Part shown: piece after piece, positions 25,901 to 37,593 of the stretch
How the letters are laid out: every line of letters begins with the position of its first letter
How positions within the stretch are numbered: the first letter of the stretch is position 1
DNA from: Pelomyxa schiedti
Taxonomy: Eukaryota > Evosea > Pelobiontida > Pelomyxidae
Assembly (NCBI GenBank): GCA_020536535.1
Contig: JAHLWZ010000733.1
Coordinates: forward strand, 100,725-164,724
Direction: 5' to 3'
DNA: 64,000 nucleotides
The notes under the pieces: model-generated
Database searches by the model: none
The model's input: only the letters and a program-made list of their open reading frames with translations
Told to the model about the DNA's origin: nothing
Program-made: the position numbers and the translations under genes

Positions 25901-28900
25901 CAACTCACATTCACGTCATTCACCACAGAAAAGCCAGGAAAATTACCGTGGCGGATATTGATAGAGCAGTCGTCTCTGATTTCATGGTAAGCCTGGATCA
26001 GGCCAGACAGCCGTAATAATTCCTATTTTCAGAATCACCTTTTGCGCAATATTGTATTCCCCAAACGCACAGTGTTGCATTCAAATTTGGATATTTTTCA
26101 AATGTTTGTTGAACAATGGAAAGGGAAGTTCATACCGCATAAGGTTTGAACCTATCCAAAACACAATGAAGGGTTCTAACTTATTAAAGAAAATAATCAT
26201 AGAGTACCTATCAGCCTCTGGGAGGAATGAAAAGATGAACAAACTTCTACGTTTTACAGGGCTACAGCTAATTGGGGTTCTGGTCGCCAATGGGCTGCCA
26301 GCTTATGATAGAATAAATGATACAGAAACAACCGAGTTCAAATTCTTTGAAATTCTACTCAGTAATATCAACAATGTCTCAAAAGAAATATATGAAACCA
26401 CAGCAGAGGTACTCTTCCGCACCCCTCCTTCATTTTTCTGACCTACAATACAGGTCTGTGGCCTAATTTTAAGTAAGCAGTCGGTATTTGGAATGAGTGA
26501 TAGTCCCTTTGAGCAACTTGCTTATGAAAAAGTAACCTTCAGAATTTTTTCTCAATCTTATCATTCTGAAGATCAATGGTATGCTGGCCAGAAACGATTT
26601 ACTACAAGCCTTATTATGCTTGCAAAAAATTGGTGCCCGTTGTCTTCCATTCTTGCAAATGGTAAGTTCCTTGTTTAAGTTCCAGAATTCTAATGAAGAA
26701 TCGAGTTTCTACTCAAAATTTTTGATCTCATCCCAACGTTGGCTGGTCAGCTAAGAGCTATTGCCCTTTCACTCATAAAGTGGTGCACAAAGACAATCCA
26801 AGATCTGTTTCAGAAGCTTCAAGCAATTAAAATGGAAGAATTACTAAAATACAGGTTTTCCCTTTACACTGCATAGTTCCTCCTTAGAACTGTAGGGATA
26901 CTGAAACCCAACTCGTTATGCTGGGAATCCTACATGATGCTCTCCCTGTGATCTCTAATGACGATACACTTGGCATCATCAATGTCGTTACTCCCATTTT
27001 CCCACACCACTCGGCTTTTGCTTGCAGGGTTTTCACAAAAGTGGTGTCTTTCTTTTTGTAAACACAATTTTAGGAAGCTTATTATGAAACCCTATGCTGG
27101 ATATATGATAACAAGCCAGAGCTTCGTGTCCATGTTCAACATGAAATTCTTCTTGGTTTTTGAGTAATCACATCTTTACCTATAACAGCAATTCAGGAAT
27201 TGTTGACAACGATCCTGCAATTCAAATCAAAATCTTTTCGTTCTTTGATGATGTAACTCGTACACCATCTGGGAGTGTACCCCGGCTAGTACAAGTTTGC
27301 AGGTATGTCAAGTCACTATCTCAAAGTCTCTTGACGGTATTCTTAGCAATCTCTATGCACCTCAAATTGAAGATCATTGGTTGAGTTTTGCATCAAATCT
27401 TATTCTCAACCTTTCTCGAGCAAGCCCGGACTATGATAGACCCATTTTCGATAAACCCTTGAGTGAATGCCAGTTTCATGACCTAAATATTGATTCCTCT
27501 TGGCAGCACAGAGCCACTCCAATGACACCATTGTTCTCTTCACAATTGAGCTCTCTGGATGTAAGAAAATTAAACAATATTTGCACTCAAACAACCAGAT
27601 GGATATGCCTCCACCGTCGGCAGGAAATATTAGAGGAACACAGGAGTTCTTATTTACACCGACTCAGTCTCCCAGTATGCTCCCACGACAATCTTATTAT
27701 CCAACTGTGCCAGTGGTCAGCCTTGAACCTAGCCAGTCATTGCAGAGGACATCGCTAATATTTACATTTGCACCTCCTCCATCTTCTGCTGACACAGCAA
27801 TGATTGATTTTAAACCTCTAAGTACCCAAGGAATACCTGATTTAAACACTCATATGTCGTCCTCCCCTGTGAAATGATACATCTCAACTCCTATACAGCG
27901 AGGAGAAGCGAGAACCATTTTGGAATGTACGACGGCGATTTACACCAAACCCAGGCAAGCACTCACTGTGAAGTGATAAACTCACAGTACCCTAGCAACC
28001 CAGGATATAATTCTAGCACAACGTAAGAAACAGAAGCAACTGGAAGCGTTGCGGGCAAGGCAAGCAGAACAACGTGCTGGGCAAGTTACATTGTTCAGGA
28101 AGTACAGAATCGGTATGGCTGTACTGTCAAATAACTCTTATCTCATTCCAGTGGAAAAAAGGAGAACTACCTGATATTCAAATAAGACCAAAGGAGATAA
28201 TACAACCACTGCAAGAACTAACAAAGAGAGACTCAGTTGTTTCCAGAAAACTTTTTAGCACAGTATTCCAGGCTATTCTGAACTCCTTGCCAAAGGTAAC
28301 AAGTAAAGTTTTCCAGCAAATGCCTGAAAGGGTCTCCTCTAAGGATACAGAAGATCTGGTCATAGAAACATTGTACAAGTCACTTGCAAGTCTTCTACAA
28401 CGGTCGTGCTACACAGCTCCATTCATAGGAACACTCCATATTATAAATATGATGATGATAAAGAAGTCCCCAGTATGTTCCCTTACAGTTCAGCTTCCCC
28501 CCAACTGCAAGCAGAGTGCCTTGTTACCTTCCCAAATCGTGGGTGCTTCCTCACAACGGGCATATTCTGTTCAAACTGGAATTTTGTTGTTGGAAAAGAT
28601 GATTCTTCTAAAAAGAGATGAAAAAGCTGAAGTAATAGAAGATGACTGGGCTCAGGTAGAACAAAGTAAAACCGCAATTTCTAAGCATTCACAGCTAGCA
28701 AATCTCTACAAAACCATTGATGAAGAAGATATTTTACTTGGTCTCTACGATAAGCACTTCAGTAGTCAATCATACACAAAGGTACAATCCTTTTTTTTTT
28801 TTTTCCTTTTTTTTTTCATCCCTGAACGTGAATAGAAAGCCCTCTTGTTGGAACTGTCTGGTGACTACCAAGGTGCTTTCCAAATTTATGATGAAGTGTG

Positions 28901-31900
28901 CATCCTTTTAATGAAATAACTTTTAATGCTGTAACGTAGGCCACAAAACTATTGGATTGTGGGGGACCTTGGAAGGAGTGTAGCCCGTCATCACACGAAG
29001 TCGAAATGTGGGAAACTGGCCGCCTTGAATGCCTCAAGAAGTTATTACGGTGGAGTGACTTAGGGGAGAACACAGTAGTTGAACTTGTTGATCCCGCCAA
29101 TGAATTCTCAGTTTCACAGCTCTACACTCTTTTTTCTCCACAATTTCAGGTTTTTCCTTCCTCTTTTGTAGCCTCTTATTCTCCACTAGCAACTGGGCTA
29201 TCTTAACTTTTTCATTACTAGCCATTTGAAGCTCAAGGAAAAATGGCCTGTTCTCTTTGATTTCATTGACAAGTGCCCTGAAAGATACAAACCTGCTCTA
29301 GAGGAACAGTTTCCTTTACGTAATACCTTTAATTGCATTTTTTGCTCAAGTTTCACATGACTTAGAATTGGCTGTAATTGCAATCCTTCGGTCAGATTAT
29401 GATCGTAGTCGGTATTATATCAACCATTGCTATCGTGCATTTATAAAGGACTGGGGAAAATTGCATACACTTGCTCGTGAAGCAAAGCATGCCAAGTTGC
29501 AGCAGCTGCAACTTCTCGTTGAAATGGAAGAATTCTTAAACTTCATTTGTAAGGACACCAATTTTCTCGGCCAGGGCCCAGTGAATACCCTGCTCTCTAG
29601 TTGGCGTGAGAGGTATTTCTACCACCCCAACTTTTCTCACTTCAATATTGTCTCCTTCTGAAAGATTGCCTTCTATCGAAATGGATGACATAAACGTGTG
29701 GGATGATGTCGTAACGAATCGTGCCATTTTGTTTGAAAAGATTTATGATCACTTTGGGCAAAACTGGGAGAATGCACACCATGAGAAAGACACTGAAGTA
29801 TGACAATAAAACCCCAAGACCTTAAGAAGCAACTAACAAGAAATTAGCCCTCTGTAAACTTATCTTCTTTGAAAAAGCAATTGCTAACTGAAAGGGCTTT
29901 GCTTTATAGGACAATGTCGAATGCTGCTCGGAAAAAGTATTTCTTAAAATTCTCTAAAATCTGACGGTCTGAAGAAATTCCCTCTCAGTCTCTGAAGTTT
30001 ACCTGAAGTTATCACTCAAGTCGTTTCCTGTGAAGGGAGAGTTTGATTTTGCGTTTTTCTACTCTCTCGTGAAGCTGTACTTGGCTAAAGTCTCCGTTCT
30101 CAGTCAACCTGAAGAGCAAACAGGCAAACTCCTAAATACCTTGACCTTCATTCTCTCAAAGCAGGTTTGCTCCCTTTTTTTGTCACCACGAAGAAACATT
30201 TTCTTTCATGTATAGGATGAACCGTTAGTACAAGCTGATGTGATAAATAGAAGGAAGTACTTGACCATACAAGGCGATATATACAGACAACTTGCAGAAT
30301 TAGTTGTCCAATCACCAAAAACTGTAGAACCATTGCTTGCACAACTTCTTTCAGGGAAATCTTCCACAACCAGTTATTCAGGTGTTGTACGAAACATTGG
30401 CATAATCTGTATCAATAACACCCACAAAGCTGCCATTTTACAGACTACACTCCAACTTTTCGATAGTGTTTCTGCATTGGTTCTTGATACTGAACAGGTA
30501 CACGTCTTCCAATTGTCATTAAGTAACGGCAGTGTGGGCTAAAAAATCATCCCAGATTCACTCAGCTGCAAAGTCCTTCATGAAATTTTCATACTTTTGT
30601 GATGGCATGCTGCATAACTTGGCCTACGATTCTAGCCAAGTATACATGTTTCCTTGCCAAAATCAACCGTCCTAATTACTGGCAGGCGTCATTGCTCGCG
30701 GAAAGAGTGGTTACAAGCACTCTCATCGCCATGAAGTACAAACACAGGCCAGCACAAGACAGATTCCCCAGAGTTTTATCCCTTATTGGCAAGTATCCAT
30801 CCACACGACTTCTTTTCCAGAAAGCAGTAAGTGGCAGTGTGGGCCAGTTATTTTATTATTAAAGTAGTACTAGGCAAAGGAAGTACCTGTGTGGATGTTC
30901 TTGCCTTGGGTATCACAAATCCTGAGCATTCTAAATTCAGAAGAAGGCGACTGTGTACACATAATTGTTGCTGAAGTATTAGTTCAATGTAATTTTCCCG
31001 AACTAACACTCTTAAAAAAAAACAAGATTTCCAGACAGTACCCGCAAGCTATTGTTTATCCCATTTCCGTGAGTCGTGAGCAAATGACTCCGAGATCACT
31101 TGAGTTCATCAATGGAATATACTCTGAGGACAGAGACCTGCATATGTTCATGGATTCCTGTTGGAAGCTAACACACCCAGAGCATAGGCTTAAAGACTAC
31201 CTTGAAAATTTGAGAGTACAGAAGACCTCGCACCCCAAATTCCATTTCATCATTACTGCAGGCTCTTCTAGGAAATAAAACCCTCAACAGGGAAAAAATA
31301 GTAGAGTTGCTTGAGATAATAAAGCAGGACGTCTTTCAAATTGATGAGAACTCGGGAGATTACAGTAAAACAAATTTCTCATCTTTCCCCAATTCACAAC
31401 AATAGATAAGACATTTACAGAGCAGTGGAGAGACCCATTCTTCCAAATTGCAGGTAGGAAATTCCACATAAATAAGGTTTGACTTTTGTAACAGGAGAAC
31501 ATGCCTCCAATATCTTAAGCAGCAAGTTTAACGTACAACAATTAGCCGATTTCATGGCCGGTATTCAGAAGAAAATGGTGAGGAAAGATTTAAAGCTGCA
31601 CCATTTTTCTCAGTGGCTTTCCCGGTATACATTGTCGGGAACTGACACGGTACTTCTGGCGGTTATACCAAGCTGACTTACTTAAGGGCATTGAAATTCC
31701 AGGACAATACGATGGGTTCAGTTGTCCAAATTCTAGTCCACACATTTTTCTTTCATCTTGTTCGGATGACGTGAGTTGACTAGAATCCCTCTTTTTCACA
31801 CCTTAACGAAACTGTAGTTACTTATCATGCAATCGATGCGACTCCCTAAGCGGCTCACATTGTATGGGAATGACCAACATGAATACAGATTCCTGGTAAA

Positions 31901-33549
31901 AGGTGGCGAGGATTTACGATTAGATCAGCGTGTAGAACAAGTATGTGGTCTTTGTTTTCTAAGTTGCACTGGTGTAATCTGTACCTTAAGTTGTTTTCTG
32001 TAATGAATGATATTTTCCGACATGACCCTGGATGCTTCAAGAGACAGTTGCAACTGCTTACATATAAAGTATTTTTTCATGTTTTTTCTCAGCTCACCCT
32101 TGTAGGTAATCCCTCTGACAAGTAAAGTTGGGCTAATTCAATGGGTAAACAACGCCACACCAATAAAAGAAGTATTTGAAAAGCAATTTGCAGAAGCTTT
32201 GGTTGTCTACATTTAAATATTCTTTTGTACTCATTTCTTGTAAGGGAGTGAAGTCATTCTCTTTTCTTAAAGTACCTGATGATGGTGCCTTTCAAGAATG
32301 GTCTACGTTTTTGCGTTCGTTTGGACCAGCAGGTATCGTACCCTTAAACACTTTCTATCCTTATTCCAGCCGAAGGAACAACCCCATCTTATCTTTATCA
32401 TGCCTTGTATTCAAAAGGAACTCGGGCTACATTACTTCACAAATTTGAAGAGCTTCAACAAAAAATCCCTTGTGACTTGTTGAGGTTGTTCCTTTATCCT
32501 TTCACTAACTCCTAGAACCAACTTTTAAAGGGAGACTATTTCACGTTTGGCAAGTTCACCTGAGTTGTATTTGAGCATTCGTTCCCAGTTCGCTCGCTCT
32601 CTTGCTGCCTTCAACATAGGATCTTATATAATAGGTTGTCTATTTTACTACAAGTTTAGAAGCATTTACGGTCTATGCAGGCATAGGAGACAGACACCTT
32701 GAAAATTTTATGTTATCACTTACTGAGTATGTTTTACCTTCTACTTGTGTGCAACGGACCTCTCACATTTCGTAGTGGATCTCTTGTTGGAATTGATTTT
32801 GGACATGCATTTGGGACGGCCACTACGTTCCTTCTTGTTCCCGAGCTAGCACCGTTCCGATTAACGAGGCAATTCACCCAGTTTCTGCAGCCGCTTGATG
32901 TTGATGGACTTCTCAAGCACAATATGGTTCATGCACTGAGAGGTTTGTGACTATTTCTTGCTTTTTTCGAGAGTCACCCGCACCAGCTTTGCAAGTGAAC
33001 AAAGATGTGCTACTTGCTACGATGGAAGTTTTCGTGAGAGAACCACTTCTTAACTGGGACCTGTCAATATCTAAGATAGCAGGCCGGCCACAAAGTAGAC
33101 CCGAACTTGATTGCTTATTTCTAAACAACTTTAGAAGATGCAGCTAGCAACAGGCAGTGGTTCCCAGAGAAGAAGGTAGAAATTGCAAAAAGAAAGTTGT
33201 CCTTGGCAAATCCTAGAGACATCACACTCACAGAGATACAAGTTAGTCACTCCAAGCCAATTTCACCTCTTAACCACATCAACAAAAACAACAGGATTCA
33301 CCAATGTTGGAAGGGAAGTATGGCAACATCAAGCCCGCCGTCATTGACACTTTGATGGGGGACCCCAAGTTTTGCATGAGAGCCACCGTCGGCCCCCTTT
33401 GTGCAAGTGTAAAGGTTAGTTAGTGTCATTTGACTGTAATGAAACACAACACTAACAGTCTGCAGGAACAAATCGACTGCCTGGTGGATCAAGCTACTGA
33501 CCCCAACATTCTTGTTAGGATGTGGCAGGGCTGGCTACCATGGGTGTAG
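16982..33549 (+). CDS. PRKDC: DNA-dependent protein kinase catalytic subunit (DNA-PKcs)
   Basis: A PI3K-like kinase spread over many dozens of short exons. Near the N-terminus, [39 protein letters not shown] and [19 protein letters not shown] follow the order of the DNA-PKcs HEAT solenoid. At the kinase end: [20 protein letters not shown] and [10 protein letters not shown] (about 31840-31938), the catalytic loop [12 protein letters not shown] (32681-32716), [12 protein letters not shown] (metal-binding DFG), [15 protein letters not shown], and an FATC end [20 protein letters not shown]. The LTRQF segment and the FATC separate it from ATM, TOR and TRRAP. DNA-PKcs binds Ku at broken DNA ends in non-homologous end joining. 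Exon 1 is GC-rich and encodes an unusual Gly/Ala/Val low-complexity stretch (17215-17385). The first splice, ATT joined to ACTACAATG, is inferred. LRLDQR has Leu where LRQDQR is common. Confidence 0.9.
17347..17383 (+). repeat. GGGAGT hexamer repeat encoding Gly-Val
   Basis: Tandem GGGAGT units inside DNA-PKcs exon 1 encode alternating Gly-Val. This fits replication slippage in a disordered region. Confidence 0.8.
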
Positions 33550-33681
33550 TAGTATGTGCTGGACTGTTGTGGTAACGTATTATCATTCTCCTTGGAATCA
33601 AAGGATGAAAGAGCGTTGAAATGAAAAAGCCTTTTTTGTTTGTTTGCCTCCATTGGAGTGTGCCGTGTCGAGTAGGCACAA

Positions 33682-34491
33682 TTACAGCTTAGTGCCACAA
33701 TTGGGGCAGAATTTCGCGCCTGGGTTCTTGGTGCCACAGTTGGGGCAAAACTGTTGTGAAGTGAGTATGACAGGGTACATGTGGGTAGTGCCAATACCTT
33801 TGCAGCTGCAGACGAAGTGGTTGAGGGAGAAGGGGAAGGAGTAGGAGTATGTGTTACTGCAGGGGTGGAACGGGGCGGGGGAGGTGGAGGCGTGGTTTCG
33901 ATGGCGTGTGGCGGAGCTGGGGTGGGGCCTGTGTATTTGGTTCCTGTAAGGATTCTCCTAAGTGAGGACAGGGTCTAGGGAGCAGTAAGAAGCTTGACCC
34001 AGATGTTTGAAGTGTACCTGGTGCACTTGGTTAATGTTTTTAGCCTCGTACAGGTCAACAGTCATAAAGAGGTCAGGTACTGGAACTCCCAGTTTACGGC
34101 AAGCATTCAAAAAGGACTCGATATTTTCCTAGAGAAGAGGTGTAAGTAGTGCAATCGATGCCCGAAAGGCGAGTCGTGAAAGAGTAATTACCATCATTGG
34201 AAAAGCTGCTCTGGCCGTAGAAAACTTGCACATCCCAGGCTTATAGTGATTGACCAACCTGTGGGAAAGGAGTTTGTTTTTTTTAACAAAGAGGGGTGTA
34301 AGAAAGGTACTAGCGCACTTGCACAAAACGACTCCGCTCTTAAGGCCCTCGTTGAACGAAGGAACGAGGCGCTCGCCAGTCGTGCTTTCAATCCATCCTT
34401 TAAGATCTGCCTCGAGTGCGGGGTCGAAGGCAACACGTCTTTTCACCTGAAGATCAGCATCAAGTCCGTAGTTCGGTCCGTGATTGGCCAT
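33682..34491 (-). CDS. Calponin-homology protein with C-terminal zinc ribbon
   Basis: Start chosen at 34491, where MANHGPNYGLDADLQVKRR matches the usual transgelin/calponin opening; an in-frame codon 30 residues upstream is less likely. The calponin-homology domain follows: ADLKGWIESTTGERL, GVVLCK joined to LVNHYKPGMCKF, then ENIESFLNACRKLGVP, LFMTVDLYEAKNINQ and a spliced TLSSLRRILTG. This is the actin-binding type-3 CH domain. After it come a Pro/Thr/Ser-rich linker and, in the last exon, FCPNCGTKNPGAKFCPNCGT: two CxxC pairs forming a zinc ribbon. Five exons with introns of 47-63 bases. Known relatives bind and bundle actin; the zinc ribbon is an uncommon addition of unknown use. Confidence 0.88.
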
Positions 34492-34945
34492 GCTTTTATC
34501 GTCGTTTGTTAGACCAGCACACACAGTGCAAAAAAACGCCCAATGAAACTGACCCGGATCTGAGGTTGGTTGCAATGCCACTACGTTAGTGTTCTTTGTT
34601 TGCTTTGTTTGTTGTATTATTTGCTGCGTGGTGTCATTTCGGTGCAGGGAACGAGTGTACCTTTGTTTTTATCGTTTTTTGTGTTGTTTCGCTCGCTCGA
34701 AGGGGAAAAAAAATTTATGAGATCGCTGAGTTTCAGGTGGTATTTTTAGTTTCGTATTGTGTAGTAAGGATTGTGTTCTTTAAGGAATCACAAAGGAACA
34801 CTAATATTAAGTAAAGGTGTAAGGGCAACTTGTTGGACAGTTGATCAGTGGCATTGTCTGTAAGAAGGGAAGGAGGTATTCAATTTGTTAGGGAATAAGT
34901 GGGATTAGGGAGCAAAGCGGGAAGAAAGAGATAGTGAGAAAGAAA
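34492..34945. other. Intergenic region between divergent calponin and BAP31-like genes
   Basis: About 450 bases without a supportable gene. A 72-codon hydrophobic open frame (34596-34814) lies here with no family resemblance and no clear splice partners. The region probably holds the two promoters. Confidence 0.4.
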
Positions 34946-35618
34946 ATGAGAGTGCCTCTGCCGTTCCCGTTATCACCGGCACTTGTTCCGCCGCTCTTTG
35001 GGGTTTCCTTGCAGTGGATGACAGTGTTCTCTTTCGCTATGGCTGAGATTTTTGTTCTATTGATTCTGCTCACACCACTGCCGAGAAGATGGAGGCTTTG
35101 GCTGTCAGGAGTGATTGCGAGCATTCCGCGAAGGCCAACTATCTCTTTGCTGATCAAAGTTGCTTTTGTGATCCTTCTTGGCCTTTTTGCGGATTCCATA
35201 CGAGAAGTATTTGGTTCAATGGAAGCGGCAATGATAACACCGCAAGATGCTTTGTTTCAGACAAGGTAGGAAGAGTGAGGAATTGCCTTCGCGCCTAATG
35301 TACTAATACAGAGCGTTCAGAGCTCAAAGAAATGCCTACATGACTGGTGTTGCTTTGCTGTTGATGGGGTTACTCAACCGCGTCTATAAGTACATAACAG
35401 CAGCTTTGCAGGCTGAGGCCGAAGTCAGTATACTCAAGACTCAACTGAGGGACGTAACGGCACAGCTGTCTGTTGCATTGTCAGGGAAAGCAGAAATTCA
35501 GAATAAGTATGACATGGTTAGACGGTATGCCAAAAGGAAAAGGAAAACAATATACAAACTCTCTGATAGGGAGATACTCTCTGAAGATACAGTTAGAGAA
35601 GTGCCAAGCACACAATAA
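34946..35618 (+). CDS. BAP31-like endoplasmic reticulum membrane protein
   Basis: Two exons (34946-35265 and 35312-35618) give 208 residues. The core SLQWMTVFSFAMAEIFVLL matches the BAP31/BAP29/Yet opening (MSLQWTAVATFLYAEVF). A second membrane segment (ISLLIKVAFVILLGLFADSIREV) and the conserved junction FRAQRNAYMTGVALLLMGLLNRV follow, then a coiled-coil-like tail (ALQAEAEVSILKTQLRDVTAQL). BAP31 proteins sort membrane cargo leaving the ER. The start at 34946 adds about 24 residues before the usual first residue; a later start is possible. There is no KKXX retrieval signal at the end (EVPSTQ). Confidence 0.85.
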
Positions 35619-36103
35619 CCCTCAAGAGTGAAAGGAAGCTAGTGTCTGGTTTTTTATAAATGAAAAAAAAAAGAAAACCCAAAGCACCTTTTCTTGGCAA
35701 TGAGGAAAACAGTGAAAAAGAAGCACTAATGCTAAAGTCCTCTTGATTTTATATCCACACGGAACCATAAGTCACAAATGGAACGACCCTTTGGGTTGCT
35801 GCACACCGTCACCGCGTTGTGCGAAAACAACTTGGAATGTCTTTTAGTAGTTTCTCAAGGGATTCACTCATTTCAGAGTCTTACCCTTGATCATCTCACC
35901 AGGGTTGTGGTGTGCTTGAACTGTGCATGAACTGGAGGGGAGTCCAACAAGTGTCTCGAGATCAATCTTGGTTTGATTCCGCCAGGGGGATCTTGGCAAG
36001 TCGGAATTCGCAATTGACAACAATTTAAGCTTGGCAATTTGGGAAAAAAAAAAACAAACAACAAGCACAAACAACTAGGAAAAAGCGACAAAACAAGCAC
36101 AAG
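35619..36103. other. Intergenic region before eIF1A
   Basis: About 480 bases holding the 3' end of the BAP31-like gene, with A-rich stretches near 35660, and the eIF1A promoter and leader. I see no further gene. Confidence 0.5.
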
Positions 36104-36840
36104 ATGCCGAAGAACAAAGGAAAAGGAGGAAAGAACCGTAGGAGGGGTAAGAATGAAGGCGATGAGAAACGCGAACTTACGTTCAAGGAGGATGGCCAAG
36201 GTCGGTGTTTTTTTATTATTATATAATATTATATGTTCCTCGTCATTCTATTATAGCTTTTTTTTTTTCTCGTCTAAACTGATGTTCAGAGTACGCACAA
36301 GTTACGAGGATGCTAGGGAATGGCCGTCTCGAGGCCGCTTGCTTTGATGGTTCCAAGCGAATGTGCCATATTCGCGGCAAGTTGCGCAAGAAGGTCTGGG
36401 TGAATCAAGGCGACATTGTCCTTTTGGGCCTCAGGGACTATCAGGATGGCAAGGCTGATGTCATTCTCAAGTACAACTCAGAGGAGGCTAGGATGCTCAA
36501 GGTAACGCGTCCGTTCCTTTGTTCCTCGGTCTCTGACTTTCTTGTAGGCCTTTGGTGAATTGCCAGAGAATGCCAAGATCAATGAGACAGGTGGAGTTGA
36601 CGAGGAGGGAGACAATGACGAACTCCACGTCGAGTTTCAAGAGGATCCAGGTTGGCCCCTAACCCAACAACACAAGTCTAATACACTGTTATCTCCTAAT
36701 CCTACGTGAGTCTAACCTCGGAAACAGATCCCTCGTTTCTTGGGAGGCCAGTTGCAACCCCAGCTGCTGCTCCGGCGGCTGCTGCGGCGTCTGCAAAGGT
36801 CCCTGAGAAAAAAACCACTTACACACTTGACGACATCTAA
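36104..36840 (+). CDS. EIF1A: Translation initiation factor eIF1A
   Basis: Exons 36104-36200, 36290-36501, 36548-36650 and 36728-36840 sum to 525 bases, a 174-residue protein of normal length. [20 protein letters not shown] is the basic N-terminal tail. The OB fold follows: [56 protein letters not shown]. An acidic C-terminal tail ends in TLDDI, resembling the family's DIDDI end that contacts eIF5B. eIF1A binds the A site of the 40S subunit and supports scanning and start-codon choice. An Ala/Pro-rich insert precedes the C-terminal tail. This is one of the most secure calls here and shows the genome's intron style. Confidence 0.97.
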
Positions 36841-37236
36841 TGTCGGCTTGTGTGGTGATTATCATTGCTGTGCAACGGGGCTATCGTGGAGCCCTGCAGT
36901 CTGAACCGGTCAAATCAAGCGGCACTCTTCGTTCCCTTGCCACACTGTCTCCTCAACCTAGTGCCTTAGCTATCACCAAGACCACCTTAATCCCTTTGCA
37001 CAGCAAATAAAACAAAAAACGAAACTTTGCCAAGTTCCTTTGCACTTTTTACTTTTTGCGTGTGGGTGTTAGGGATAACAGGCTCTCCTTCTATTTGCAT
37101 TTAAAAATAATGATGGGGTAATCCTGGCTCGTTCTTACTTGAACCCCGTGTGCAGTGGTGCACTTAGGGTGTGGAGTTCTCTGAGGGCTTTTTTACCTTA
37201 TGAGGGCGTTTTTGTGGTATTTTTCCACATGCTTTT
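36841..37236. other. eIF1A 3' region
   Basis: About 400 bases with a canonical AATAAA at 37006-37011, 166 bases after the stop. No further gene is seen. Confidence 0.55.
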
Positions 37237-37521
37237 ATGGAATGCACCTGCAGACTTGAAATGGGAGATCCGATCAGCTGTTCGTTCGCCGAGTTCTGCA
37301 TGAGGGGACAGGGCACAGATCCAGATCCCAGCAAGGCCATCCAGTACTTAAACAAGGCAGTTGCCGCCGGCAGTGTGAAGGCAATGGCGAGCCTGTCCAG
37401 CTGCTATATGACGGGCACCGGCGTCGAGAAGGATAGCGAGAGCGCTCGTCTGGCTTCTTCTTCTGCTGCCCAAAAGCCAGCTCGTCTCCATATGCGACTC
37501 ACAGCAACGCCGCGCAGTTGA
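37237..37521 (+). CDS. Sel1-repeat fragment
   Basis: A 94-residue open frame carries one clear Sel1-like repeat (SKAIQYLNKAVAAGSVKAMASLSSCYMTGTGVEKDSESA) and the end of a preceding one (FAEFCMRGQGTDPD). Sel1 repeats form alpha solenoids that hold protein complexes. The frame leaves the repeat pattern after ARLASSSAA, where another repeat would be expected, so this is a remnant, or a partial gene with an upstream exon joined through the acceptor-like CACCTGCAG near 37250. Confidence 0.5.
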   Translation: MECTCRLEMGDPISCSFAEFCMRGQGTDPDPSKAIQYLNKAVAAGSVKAMASLSSCYMTGTGVEKDSESARLASSSAAQKPARLHMRLTATPRS

Positions 37522-37557
37522 GGTTAAGTTTATAACTAACACACTGGACTTGGCATC

Positions 37558-37583
37558 CAAATCCTTTCTCACCAACACAATGT
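37558..37583 (-). repeat. Partial copy of an internal segment of the 388-residue gene
   Basis: About 25 bases nearly identical to 37815-37841, both coding VLVRKDL on the minus strand. It sits directly after the stop of the gene and opens a 76-codon frame that leads nowhere. Confidence 0.5.
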
Positions 37584-37593
37584 CGTGGTTAAC

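Noticed and set aside
16982-33549. TRRAP, ATM or TOR identity
   Set aside because: TRRAP lacks the catalytic residues seen here. The LTRQF segment after DFG and the [12 protein letters not shown] are those of DNA-PKcs.
34596-34814. 72-codon hydrophobic frame between calponin and BAP31-like genes
   Set aside because: T-rich intergenic DNA readily gives Phe/Val-rich frames; no homologue, splice partner or conserved motif is apparent.
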